Below are positions 9,160 through 17,685 of a stretch of DNA of 64,000 nt, in pieces (within the stretch, counting starts at the first letter, position 1; every line of letters starts with the position of its first letter). Below the pieces are notes generated by a model. That model had not been told where the DNA came from and did not search any database. It was given only the letters and a program-made list of their open reading frames with translations. The position numbers and the translations under genes are program-made. The DNA is from Luteirhabdus salina (GTDB taxonomy: Bacteria > Bacteroidota > Bacteroidia > Flavobacteriales > Flavobacteriaceae). The stretch lies in assembly GCA_025384855.1 (NCBI GenBank), contig JALAHT010000003.1, positions 62,001 to 126,000 on the forward strand, read 5' to 3'.

Positions 9160-10241
9160 TATCCTTTATAGAACGGTAGCTTCACCACTTTCGCGGGGAC
9201 TGCTTTTTTTCGAATTTGAATAAACAGCTCGGAGTCGACACTGCTGTGCTTGGTAAGTACATAACCAAGTCCGATACCTTTGTTTAGCGATGGCGACATC
9301 GTTCCACTTGTTACGTGCCCAATTGTATTTCCGTCAGCATCTACAATATCATATCCTTGTCTTGGGATGCCGCGCTCGGTTAGTTCGAAAGCGATCAATT
9401 TCCGTTTTGGGCCTTCTTCTTTTTCCATTTGTAAGTTTTCACTATTGATAAAATCTTTGGTGAATTTGGTAATCCATCCTAATCCCGCTTCAATAGGAGA
9501 GGTGGTATCATCGATATCATTACCATATAGACAGTAGCCCATTTCAAGACGAAGCGTATCGCGTGCCGCTAATCCGATCGGTTTGATACCGAAGTCGGCT
9601 CCTGCTTCCAATACCTTGTTCCATACCTGTTCGACTTCTGTGTTTTTGCAGTAGATTTCAAAACCGCCGCTTCCCGTATAGCCGGTTGCGCTAATAATAA
9701 CATGCTCGATTCCGGCGAAGTCGGCTACCTTGAAGTTGTAGAACTTAATGGCCGAGAGATCTTCAGAGGAAAGCGATTGCATGGCTTCCACGGCTTTTGG
9801 TCCTTGAATGGCCAATAGCGAATAGTCGTCTGAGAGGTTTCGCATATCGGCACCCATGGTGTTGTGCTTGCTTATCCATTCCCAATCCTTTTCAATATTG
9901 CTGGCATTTACTACCAATAGATACTTTTCAGCCTCTAGACGGTACACGATAAGGTCATCGACGATACCTCCTGTTTCATTCGGAAAGCAACTGTATTGCG
10001 CTTTTCCGTCGGTAAGCTTGGAAGCATCGTTACTGCATACTTTTTGAATAAGGTCTAGCGCTTTTGGTCCCGTAATCAAGAATTCACCCATATGGGAAAC
10101 ATCGAAGACACCAACGGCGTTACGAACCGTTTTGTGTTCTTCATTTACACCTTCATACGAAACAGGCATGTTATAGCCAGCAAAGGGAACCATTTTGGCG
10201 CCCATTTGCTCATGGATATGCGATAATGCGGTATTTTTCAT
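9159..10241 (-). CDS. gcvT: Aminomethyltransferase (glycine cleavage T protein)
   Basis: The 360-residue protein shows the folate-binding GcvT fold from the start: [60 protein letters not shown] and the C-terminal [22 protein letters not shown]. It transfers the aminomethyl carbon of glycine from lipoylated H protein to tetrahydrofolate and releases ammonia. The other glycine-cleavage genes (gcvH, gcvP) are not here, so the system is scattered. No glycine riboswitch is visible upstream; a TACCTTTG element lies at 10262-10269. First gene of the glsA unit. Confidence 0.95.
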   Translation of the reverse strand: MKNTALSHIHEQMGAKMVPFAGYNMPVSYEGVNEEHKTVRNAVGVFDVSHMGEFLITGPKALDLIQKVCSNDASKLTDGKAQYSCFPNETGGIVDDLIVYRLEAEKYLLVVNASNIEKDWEWISKHNTMGADMRNLSDDYSLLAIQGPKAVEAMQSLSSEDLSAIKFYNFKVADFAGIEHVIISATGYTGSGGFEIYCKNTEVEQVWNKVLEAGADFGIKPIGLAARDTLRLEMGYCLYGNDIDDTTSPIEAGLGWITKFTKDFINSENLQMEKEEGPKRKLIAFELTERGIPRQGYDIVDADGNTIGHVTSGTMSPSLNKGIGLGYVLTKHSSVDSELFIQIRKKAVPAKVVKLPFYKG

Positions 10242-10261
10242 CCTTTTTAAAAACTTTTGGG

Positions 10262-10269
10262 CAAAGGTA
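10262..10269 (-). promoter_or_regulatory. Possible -7 element (TACCTTTG) of gcvT
   Basis: Read on the minus strand this is an exact TAnnTTTG, 20 nt upstream of the gcvT start. No TTG is found at the usual -33 distance, so the assignment is tentative. Confidence 0.3.
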
Positions 10270-10301
10270 CGGGTATCTGTCGAAGGTTGCGAAGTAAATC
10301 C

Positions 10302-10332
10302 TTGATTGTTTTCAACAGCCTTGCTACCTTGC
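10302..10332 (+). promoter_or_regulatory. Possible promoter of the nnr gene
   Basis: TTG (10302-10304), a 20-nt spacer and TACCTTGC (10325-10332) form a near match to the Bacteroidota TTG-N19/20-TAnnTTTG promoter, about 30 nt before the TTG start at 10362. The same TTG-N20-TACCTTGC arrangement occurs before the small-gene operon near 55.15 kb. Confidence 0.35.
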
Positions 10333-10361
10333 AGTTTGACACATTTTAAAAAGACAGTATT

Positions 10362-11900
10362 TTGAAAATATTCTCTGCTGAACAGTTGGCCGAGGCCGAT
10401 AAGGTCACCACCGAAAAAAATGATATTAGTTCTCTCGATTTGATGGAGCGGGCCGGAACACAGATTTTTAATTGGTTACATCAACGAATGCAAGGTGCAC
10501 AAGTACCCGTTCATATTTTTTGCGGTATTGGAAACAATGGTGGCGATGGACTGGTAGTTGGCCGAAAATTGAAGGAGCAAGGCTATCAGGTGAAGATGTA
10601 TGTTGCAAATTTCACCGATAAGCGGTCTAAATGTTTTCTGATAAATTATGACCGATATAAGGAAATAAGTAAGGATTGGCCGGTGCTGATGACTTCAGAG
10701 GAAGATTTTCCCGCCATTAATCCGAATGATATCGTTATAGATGCCATCTTCGGGATAGGCTTGAATCGCGCTCCTGAAGGATGGTTAAAACCTTTGATAC
10801 AGCACATCAATAAAACAAACGCCTTCACATTGGCAATTGACATTCCCAGCGGCTTGTATGCAAACCAACCATTAGATGATACTGAAGCAGTCGTACATGC
10901 AAATCATACCCTCACGTTCCAAGCACCTAAACTTTCGTTCTTTTTACCAGAAACAGGCAATTTTGTACGTTATTTTGAAGTGTTGGATATCGGATTGGAC
11001 CGACAGTACTTACAGGAAACCGAACCATTGGCGCAACTTATTGGAAGAAATGAAGCGCCTCAGTTTTACAAGCAAAGGGAAAAATTCAGTTACAAGAATA
11101 GCTATGGTCATAGTTTGATTGTGGCTGGCAGTTATGGAAAAATAGGCGCTGCTATATTATCGGCAAAGGCAGCCTTTAGGATTGGTGCTGGGTTGGTTTC
11201 GGTGTACGTGCCAAAATGCGGATATGAAATCTTTCAAACAGCACTGCCTGAAGCAATGGTAGAAACAGATAGTGGAGATGAATATATCACAAATATTTCA
11301 ACCGAATTGGAACCCACCGTTATTGGTGTGGGAATGGGCATGGGTACGCGTGATGAAACGATTTCAGCGTTGCAAGAATTCTTCAATGCAACAAAATCAT
11401 CGCTAGTTATCGATGCGGATGCTTTAAATTGTATAGCAAAAAGTGAAACGCTTCAAAAGGCCATTCCACCGAAAAGTATTTTGACTCCACATCCGGGAGA
11501 ATTGAAACGATTGGTAGGGGAATGGAAGGATGATTATGATAAGTTAGAAAAGGCAAAGGCTTTTTCGAAAAAACATGATGTGGTAGTATTGATTAAAGGG
11601 TCGCATACGATAACGGTGTATGGGGATAAGCTCTATATCAATACAACAGGCAATCCTGGGATGGCTACGGCTGGAAGTGGCGATGTTTTAACTGGCGTTA
11701 TAACAGGGTTGGTATCACAGGATTATGATCCTTTGTTAGCAGCTGTATTCGGTGTTTATCTACATGGAAGTGCAGGAAACATAGCAGCCCAGGAAAATGG
11801 CTTTGAAGCTCTCATGGCCGGCGATATAGTTGAAAAAATTGGTCAGGCCTACCTCGATTTGTTTTCGAAGGATGATGCGGACGGAAAAGACCAAAACTAA
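10362..11900 (+). CDS. nnrD: Bifunctional NAD(P)H-hydrate epimerase/dehydratase
   Basis: A 512-residue fusion of the two NAD(P)H repair activities. Residues about 1-215 are the YjeF_N epimerase ([16 protein letters not shown] near 53-68; [10 protein letters not shown]). Residues about 235-505 are the ADP-dependent dehydratase of ribokinase fold, with [19 protein letters not shown] in outline, [16 protein letters not shown] and the catalytic [16 protein letters not shown] region. It repairs hydrated NADH and NADPH in the cytoplasm. The start is TTG at 10362; no ATG precedes the conserved first strand ([13 protein letters not shown]). Confidence 0.94.
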   Translation: MKIFSAEQLAEADKVTTEKNDISSLDLMERAGTQIFNWLHQRMQGAQVPVHIFCGIGNNGGDGLVVGRKLKEQGYQVKMYVANFTDKRSKCFLINYDRYKEISKDWPVLMTSEEDFPAINPNDIVIDAIFGIGLNRAPEGWLKPLIQHINKTNAFTLAIDIPSGLYANQPLDDTEAVVHANHTLTFQAPKLSFFLPETGNFVRYFEVLDIGLDRQYLQETEPLAQLIGRNEAPQFYKQREKFSYKNSYGHSLIVAGSYGKIGAAILSAKAAFRIGAGLVSVYVPKCGYEIFQTALPEAMVETDSGDEYITNISTELEPTVIGVGMGMGTRDETISALQEFFNATKSSLVIDADALNCIAKSETLQKAIPPKSILTPHPGELKRLVGEWKDDYDKLEKAKAFSKKHDVVVLIKGSHTITVYGDKLYINTTGNPGMATAGSGDVLTGVITGLVSQDYDPLLAAVFGVYLHGSAGNIAAQENGFEALMAGDIVEKIGQAYLDLFSKDDADGKDQN

Positions 11901-11902
11901 AA

Positions 11903-11925
11903 AAGCCGCTCGATTGGAGCGGCTT
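11903..11925. terminator. Bidirectional terminator
   Basis: AAGCCGCTC and GAGCGGCTT form a 9-bp stem around GATTG. The minus-strand transcript continues into a run of U (from AAAA upstream of the stem), which suits the T9SS/Omp28 gene ending at 11950; it also lies just after nnrD. Confidence 0.75.
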
Positions 11926-11949
11926 ATCATGTATTAACAACCTTTTCTC

Positions 11950-13632
11950 TTAGCGAGCAATTACAATTTGTTCTACAGTACTACCAGCATTGGTAGAAAC
12001 CTTTACAAAGTAAGTTCCGGTCTGGAATGAAGCTACATCTAGCGTTTCCTCCATACCAATATTCGACTTTGTGAAGATTACTTTTCCAAGTACATCATAT
12101 ACTTGAATCGTTGCGTCTTCCGCATTACGAATATTCAAAACAGTATTTGCTGGATTAGGATAGATGCTTACACCAGTTAATGTATTGTCTCCAAGGCCAA
12201 GGACACCATTTGTAGAAAAGTTACGGGTCTCTCCAGATCCATACGAACCGTTAGTTTGATAAATTACCAATCCTTCACCATCTTCCAAAGTTACGGCACC
12301 ACCACCATCACCATAGGAATCATAAAGATTAAACTGGTAGCAATCCTCTGGAGCTTCAATTTCAATATTGAATGTTTGGTTGTCTGCATACGGACCTCCA
12401 TCTGCAATTACAGAACCATCAGAAGCGAGTAGCTCCCAAGTACATTCCTCACCCCAGTTGTCGGTATTCACTTCAAGCGAAAGTGAACTGATAGACTCTA
12501 CTGCTTCATCGAAGGCAATGTCACTCGTGTTATTTGCGCTATTGTCATCGCTACTAAAAGTAATGGTAAGCGTATTAGAAGCTTGTAATGTATATGAAAT
12601 CTCAGGAAGTTCAACCGTTTCCGTTTCAAAAGAACTAAGGTCGCCTGTCCAAGAATAGTTTTGGGCAGTACCACCATTGATTGAATATTCAATATCAACA
12701 GATGTCAAATTGTTCTCACCATTATTAGCGATTGTTACCTCTGGAGTAATACTTGTAGCACACTGATCTAAAATTTCACTAACATTCGCTAAGGCTGCGT
12801 CATCCTGAAACTCGAAGTTTATAAGTGTTGGATACGCACCATTTCCGCTAATAACTTCCTGTTGCCCTTCAGCTACATAAGCTACCAGCTCTAGGTTACC
12901 TAGGTTAACTGGAATATCGTTGTAGTCTTCTGGAATGGTATAGGTATATGTTTCGTCTATAAAACTTCCATTAGTGGTAGTAGTAATATCCTCGCCCCAC
13001 TGTCCTGTTAAGAAATGAACTAATCGGTGCATATGAACATACTCGTCACCCATATTACCTCCAGTTTGAGGCCCCAAGGTGTTGTTTTGCAACAAGGCTA
13101 TGTTTAACTTATTTGTAGATTGTGGACTATCTCCCGTGTAATATACTTCTACGTGTACCGTAAGTTCTCGAGATTGAACATCCAAATCGGCTTCAACACC
13201 GACATTCACATACGAGGATTCACCTAGGACTTGGTTAGCTGCCTGTGCCCAATTACCACGGCCCATAGCAGTTCCTGTACCATTTTGTTGTAATCCTGGG
13301 AACTCATGTCTATTAACTGTTCCTGCAGGATAACCCGCCAAGTTACTTTGGCTCGCCAAGGCAGAGCCGAATGGTGTTCTAAAATCAGGCTGTCCAGCGT
13401 TTGGAGTAGCAAATCCGCCCACGTGTACATTGATAAGGAATACATTTCCTGGGTTGTTGTCTTGAATACCCTGTGCAATAGTATGCCCTTGTGGACAGAA
13501 GACGCAGTTTATTCCTGTAAATTCTTCAAGAATTACCTTTTTGTTTTCAGGGTCCGTATTTACAATGGTTTGAGCGGTTGCTGCTGCTCCTACCATTACT
13601 ACCGATAAACTGAATAGTAATTTTTTAAACAT
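11950..13632 (-). CDS. Secreted Omp28-like protein with T9SS sorting domain
   Basis: The 560-residue protein begins with a Sec signal peptide (MFKKLLFSLSVVMVGAAATAQ). Next comes a thioredoxin-like Omp28 domain: KVILEEFTGINCVFCPQGH, with a CxxC pair at residues 43-46. A middle beta-sandwich region follows, including a DSYGDGGGAVTLEDG segment. The last about 75 residues are a type IX secretion sorting domain (GVSIYPNPANTVLNI ... TGTYFVKVSTNAG ... QIVIAR). It is expected to be exported by the T9SS and attached to the cell surface or released. Substrate or partner is unknown; the CxxC is compatible with a disulfide or redox role but does not prove one. Confidence 0.88.
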   Translation of the reverse strand: MFKKLLFSLSVVMVGAAATAQTIVNTDPENKKVILEEFTGINCVFCPQGHTIAQGIQDNNPGNVFLINVHVGGFATPNAGQPDFRTPFGSALASQSNLAGYPAGTVNRHEFPGLQQNGTGTAMGRGNWAQAANQVLGESSYVNVGVEADLDVQSRELTVHVEVYYTGDSPQSTNKLNIALLQNNTLGPQTGGNMGDEYVHMHRLVHFLTGQWGEDITTTTNGSFIDETYTYTIPEDYNDIPVNLGNLELVAYVAEGQQEVISGNGAYPTLINFEFQDDAALANVSEILDQCATSITPEVTIANNGENNLTSVDIEYSINGGTAQNYSWTGDLSSFETETVELPEISYTLQASNTLTITFSSDDNSANNTSDIAFDEAVESISSLSLEVNTDNWGEECTWELLASDGSVIADGGPYADNQTFNIEIEAPEDCYQFNLYDSYGDGGGAVTLEDGEGLVIYQTNGSYGSGETRNFSTNGVLGLGDNTLTGVSIYPNPANTVLNIRNAEDATIQVYDVLGKVIFTKSNIGMEETLDVASFQTGTYFVKVSTNAGSTVEQIVIAR

Positions 13633-13866
13633 AGATGAAAATTTTTGTGACTATTTGTTAAATATATCCAAATATAGATTTTTTATGCAAAAAAAATTCG
13701 CATTTCCGCAAAAAATAATACGTATCAGAAAACATAATTTACCTATAGGAACACTAGGCTTTATGAGGTTTTATGATGCACTGGATAATTATGAATATTA
13801 AAATATTATAGGTATTTTTATCGATCGATTATGAATGAATCGCTTTATTAACTTAAAAATTACATT

Positions 13867-14589
13867 TTGAAAAAAACATTACTATTCTTAGCGCTTTGCG
13901 GCCTTATAGGTACGGCAAATGCCCAATTTGAGGTAGAGACTCCTGAAGGTGATCCTATAGAGGATGGAAGTATTTATACATTTGGAACTGCAGAATATCC
14001 AGATGCACTTTTGAATTTCTTTGTACGGAATACTGGTTCGGCAGCGATTGATACAAATATTTCTGTTGAGGCTTTTTCTAATACCGATGGTGTCGAAATG
14101 GAACTTTGTTATTTGGAATGCTATAATGGCGTTTCCGTAGGGCAAGTATATCCTATCAATCAGACGGTTACCATTCAACCAGGAGAAACGCAGACTTCGA
14201 CTGAAGACCACTTTTTGAATACCGACCCAGGTGATGGTAGTAGTATCATTGAATACGAGTTTAAATTTTTTGAGGTAGATGGCGATGGTAACGAAATCGG
14301 CGACCCACTTACCGTATTCTATCGTTACGATCCAAATCTTAGTAGCGAGGAAGCTAGCAAGATCGATGCTAATTTGCTAACAACCGTAGTTGGTAATAAC
14401 ATTCGTATTCAAGCACAAGAGCCTTTAACTCTGGAGGTTTATGACATTCAAGGTAGATTGGTGCAACAAAATAATGTTTCTGTAGGAGTGCATTCTATTC
14501 CTATGAGCGATAAAACGTCAAGCGTATATATTGTAACCTTAACTGACGCTGAAGGAAGTCGTTTTAGCCAAAAAATAATAAAGCGATAA
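13867..14589 (+). CDS. Secreted protein with T9SS sorting domain
   Basis: A 240-residue protein with a signal peptide (MKKTLLFLALCGLIGTANAQ, cleavage after Ala19 likely), a beta-sandwich region rich in Asp/Gly and with two cysteines (ELCYLECYNG), and a C-terminal T9SS-type domain (ANLLTTVVGNNIRIQ ... LEVYDIQGRLVQQ ... SSVYIVTLTDAEG ... QKIIKR). No named catalytic domain is recognised; the N-terminal part looks like a carbohydrate- or protein-binding sandwich. Start is TTG 13867 just before the signal peptide. It is transcribed away from the Omp28-like gene across a 234-nt AT-rich gap in which I see nothing clear. Confidence 0.82.
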   Translation: MKKTLLFLALCGLIGTANAQFEVETPEGDPIEDGSIYTFGTAEYPDALLNFFVRNTGSAAIDTNISVEAFSNTDGVEMELCYLECYNGVSVGQVYPINQTVTIQPGETQTSTEDHFLNTDPGDGSSIIEYEFKFFEVDGDGNEIGDPLTVFYRYDPNLSSEEASKIDANLLTTVVGNNIRIQAQEPLTLEVYDIQGRLVQQNNVSVGVHSIPMSDKTSSVYIVTLTDAEGSRFSQKIIKR

Positions 14590-14610
14590 ATCTTTCAAAA
14601 ATTTTAGATT

Positions 14611-14649
14611 GCGCATTCCTGAAAAACTTGTCAGGAATGCGCTTTTTTT
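14611..14649 (+). terminator. Rho-independent terminator
   Basis: GCGCATTCCTGA and TCAGGAATGCGC form a perfect 12-bp stem around an 8-nt loop, followed by seven T. It ends the secreted-protein gene at 14589. Confidence 0.92.
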
Positions 14650-14708
14650 ATTCCCTTCAACTAAGTAAGTTTGACCTAATAAACAACCTCCTACCAAACA
14701 CAGCATAA

Positions 14709-16220
14709 ATGGAAACTACCCATTATATCAGTACAGCTATCTTAGACCTTTCTACGATAAAGAGTATTGTTGAAAATCGTTTATCCCTAGAGCTATCCGA
14801 AGAAGCTAGAACGAATATCAATAAATCGCATTCATACCTTCATGAAAAAATGAAAACGCAGGATACGCCTGTGTATGGTATTAATACTGGTTTTGGCTCT
14901 TTGTGTAACGTTAAGGTTTCAGCTGAAAATTTATCGCAACTACAAGAAAACTTGGTAATGTCGCATGCCTGTGGTACGGGTGAGTATGTTCCGAAGGAAA
15001 TTATAAAGCTGATGTTATTGTTGAAAATTCAATCGTTAAGTTATGGATATAGTGGTGTTCAATTACAAACGGTGGAACGTCTTATCGAATTTTACAATCA
15101 TGACATATTACCCGTTGTCTATACGCAGGGAAGTTTAGGTGCTAGTGGCGACCTTGCTCCACTGGCACATCTTTCATTACCACTTATAGGTAAAGGTGAA
15201 GTCTTCTTTAATAACAAAAGAATTGCTTCCGAAAAATTGCTGGAGGAAAAGGGATGGAGCCCAATAACCCTACAGGCCAAAGAAGGATTAGCCCTGCTTA
15301 ACGGCACGCAGTTCATGAGTGCCTATGGGGTTCACATGCTTATAAAATGTTATAAGCTATCGTATTTGGCAGATGTTATTGCAGCACTATCGGTAGACGC
15401 TTTCGATTGTAATATGAGTCCATTCGATGCACTTGTTCATATGGTGCGGCCGCACGGCGGACAAGTGAAAACAGCAGAACGTTTTCGGGAGTTGTTGGAG
15501 GATAGCGAATTAGGACAAAGCGAAAAGAAAAATGTACAGGATCCTTATTCTTTCCGATGTATTCCACAAGTACATGGAGCAACTAAGGATACGCTTCGAT
15601 TTGTAGAGAAAACCTTTAAAACTGAAATCAACTCTGTTACCGATAATCCAAATATCTTTATTTCAGACGATAAGATTATCTCGGGCGGTAACTTCCATGG
15701 TCAACCACTTGCGTTGGCATTGGACTATCTAGCCATTGCCATGGCGGAACTTGGAAACATTAGTGAACGACGAATCTATCAATTGGTTTCTGGGCTCCGG
15801 GGGATGCCGGACTTTTTGGTCGATAACCCCGGATTGAACAGCGGCTTTATGATTCCACAATATACAGCAGCAAGTATCGTAAGTCAGAACAAGCAATTGG
15901 CGTGTCCCGCATCGATCGATAGTATTGTGTCCTCTAATGGGCAGGAAGATCATGTAAGTATGGGAGCAAATGCAGCCACAAAATGTTTGCGGGTTGTAGA
16001 TAATATCGAAACTATTTTGGCCATAGAGCTTATGAATGCTTCGCAGGCAATTGAGTTTAGAAGACCCAAGAAAACTTCAACATTATTGGAAACACTCTTG
16101 AAAACATATCGTGAAACCGTTTCCTTTGTTTCTGAGGATAGGGTTCTAGCCGACGATATACATGCGTCGGTAGCCTTCTTGCAAGATTTTTCAATCGATG
16201 AAACGTTATTATTTGAATAG
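14709..16220 (+). CDS. hutH: Histidine ammonia-lyase
   Basis: The 503-residue enzyme belongs to the MIO-cofactor lyases. The Ala-Ser-Gly that cyclises to the prosthetic group is at residues 145-147 (GSLGASGDLAPLAHLSL). Other family blocks are VYGINTGFGSLCN (55-67), DNPNIF and GGNFHGQPLALALD, and QDHVSMGAN near the C-terminus (here QEDHVSMGANAA). It deaminates histidine to urocanate, the first step of histidine breakdown; hutU, hutI and hutG are not in this window. A phenylalanine/tyrosine lyase role is less likely given the His-type N-terminal pocket sequence SHACGTGE. Confidence 0.93.
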   Translation: METTHYISTAILDLSTIKSIVENRLSLELSEEARTNINKSHSYLHEKMKTQDTPVYGINTGFGSLCNVKVSAENLSQLQENLVMSHACGTGEYVPKEIIKLMLLLKIQSLSYGYSGVQLQTVERLIEFYNHDILPVVYTQGSLGASGDLAPLAHLSLPLIGKGEVFFNNKRIASEKLLEEKGWSPITLQAKEGLALLNGTQFMSAYGVHMLIKCYKLSYLADVIAALSVDAFDCNMSPFDALVHMVRPHGGQVKTAERFRELLEDSELGQSEKKNVQDPYSFRCIPQVHGATKDTLRFVEKTFKTEINSVTDNPNIFISDDKIISGGNFHGQPLALALDYLAIAMAELGNISERRIYQLVSGLRGMPDFLVDNPGLNSGFMIPQYTAASIVSQNKQLACPASIDSIVSSNGQEDHVSMGANAATKCLRVVDNIETILAIELMNASQAIEFRRPKKTSTLLETLLKTYRETVSFVSEDRVLADDIHASVAFLQDFSIDETLLFE

Positions 16221-16224
16221 GCTA

Positions 16225-16608
16225 TTACAACGTATAGGAAGCCACTTTATCTTCGACCCAGGCGACAGCCTCTTCCACCAAGGGAAATTGCTTCACGGGC
16301 TTGGATAAAAATAGTTTTTCAATTTCAATAGTAGAAACTTGGGAAGTGGCACCAGCAACTATAGCAAAAGCTGCAAGATTTTCAATCTTTGAAGTTTCAA
16401 CGTAAACGCTAGGGTTTACGGAATACGAATTTATCCTATGGGTAATATAGCCAAAAGGTACCCCTTTAAAGTACATTTCTGCCAATTCAACCAATACGGC
16501 ATTGTGTTCAGGAGTAACCGTTATTCCCTCATTCATTCGAGTAATTAGATATCGATTATAAATTTCGATAGTGCAGAAGTCCAATTGCTTTTGTAATCGT
16601 CTGTTCAT
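16225..16608 (-). CDS. Conserved flavobacterial hypothetical protein (SpoIIAA/STAS-like)
   Basis: A 127-residue soluble protein without signal or membrane segments. Pattern: NRYLITRMNEGITVTPEHNAVLVEL in outline, then PFGYITHRINSYSVNPSVY, IENLAAFAIVAG and a C-terminal EEAVAWVEDK. The alternation of strands and helices resembles SpoIIAA/STAS-like domains, but no function is known to me. A diverged relative with the same spacing of blocks is encoded at 59927-60292. The gene converges on hutH with only 4 nt between stops. Confidence 0.72.
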   Translation of the reverse strand: MNRRLQKQLDFCTIEIYNRYLITRMNEGITVTPEHNAVLVELAEMYFKGVPFGYITHRINSYSVNPSVYVETSKIENLAAFAIVAGATSQVSTIEIEKLFLSKPVKQFPLVEEAVAWVEDKVASYTL

Positions 16609-16709
16609 TATGGGGTGACTAAATTAGCGTGTAAAAGGCCACTTTATTCATGTTGTATGCGCAAATATATAAATAAGGTTAACTTTATGATCTTCAAATT
16701 CTAGTATTC

Positions 16710-17597
16710 GTGAAACTATTATTTTATTTATCGCTTGTGTTAATCGGGAACACGGTACACGCACAAGACTATACACCATTACTGAATAATTATAACGAAT
16801 GGCAGGTTACCACCTGTTTTTCGGGCTGTATTACAGATGCCTATTATACCGATGGGGATACCATCGTCGACGGGCAGCAGTATAAAATCTTGGATGGCTA
16901 TCATTATATCTCAAGAGGTTTTTTAATTCGTGAAGAAATAGAAAACCGAAAAATCTACTTGAAGACCATTACCCCGCAAGGAGTCGATGACTATTTGCTA
17001 TATGACTTCTCTCTGGAAGTTGGCGACTCTATCGATATTGTTAATCCCATCACGCCTTTTCCGAGAGATGGGGGGTATTATGTTTTAGACAGTATTATTC
17101 CTAGACCATTGGTAAACGGGAATGATTATAGACACTTTTATTTGTCGCCTGCTGAAAGCAATACTGAAACTGATGAAGATCCCGTTTGGATCGAGGGGGT
17201 AGGATCGCTTTCACTTATTAATGCAGCGGGAGGGACACCCGATATAAATGAAGTAGGGGCCTTAAGCTGTTTCTTTAAAGATGGAGAGCTGTTTTATTCC
17301 AATCTGGATTCTATTTCGGAATGTACTCCAACGTTTTTGGAGAATAGAACATTTCACTCATTACAATCGGTCCGACTTCAAAATCCGATTCAGAATGAAG
17401 AAATTGCACTATTCAACACTGTAAAAGTAAAAGAAGTGCTTCTGTACGATATTCGAGGAAATGAATTGTTACATACTAAAAATGATAGGCGCAACACAAT
17501 TAGCATATCAGCAGAAACATTAACAAGCGGCATCTATTTTGTGAAACTAAAAGGAATTCGAAACTCCGAACGGACGTTAAAATTGATCAAGATGTAA
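16710..17597 (+). CDS. Secreted protein with T9SS sorting domain
   Basis: A 295-residue protein starting at GTG 16710 with a signal peptide (MKLLFYLSLVLIGNTVHAQD). The mature part has paired aromatic/Gly blocks (NEWQVTTCFSGCITDAYYTDGDT, with a CFSGC cysteine pair; YKILDGYHYISRGFLIREE) that recur in many flavobacterial secreted proteins, followed by a T9SS type A sorting domain (VLLYDIRGNELL ... SGIYFVKLKGIR ... TLKLIKM). Surface-attached or released protein; substrate unknown. It is the third T9SS cargo gene within 6 kb. Confidence 0.8.
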   Translation: MKLLFYLSLVLIGNTVHAQDYTPLLNNYNEWQVTTCFSGCITDAYYTDGDTIVDGQQYKILDGYHYISRGFLIREEIENRKIYLKTITPQGVDDYLLYDFSLEVGDSIDIVNPITPFPRDGGYYVLDSIIPRPLVNGNDYRHFYLSPAESNTETDEDPVWIEGVGSLSLINAAGGTPDINEVGALSCFFKDGELFYSNLDSISECTPTFLENRTFHSLQSVRLQNPIQNEEIALFNTVKVKEVLLYDIRGNELLHTKNDRRNTISISAETLTSGIYFVKLKGIRNSERTLKLIKM

Positions 17598-17632
17598 GCG
17601 GCCCCGAGTCAAATCGAAGCATTTCCCAAAAA

Positions 17633-17665
17633 AAGCACTTGATATATCTTCAAGTGCTTTTTTTT
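17633..17665. terminator. Bidirectional terminator
   Basis: AAGCACTTGA and TCAAGTGCTT form a 10-bp stem around a 7-nt loop, with a run of A before and a run of T after, so it serves the secreted-protein gene on plus and clpC on minus. Confidence 0.92.
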
Positions 17666-17685
17666 TTAATTATCCAAATAAAACC

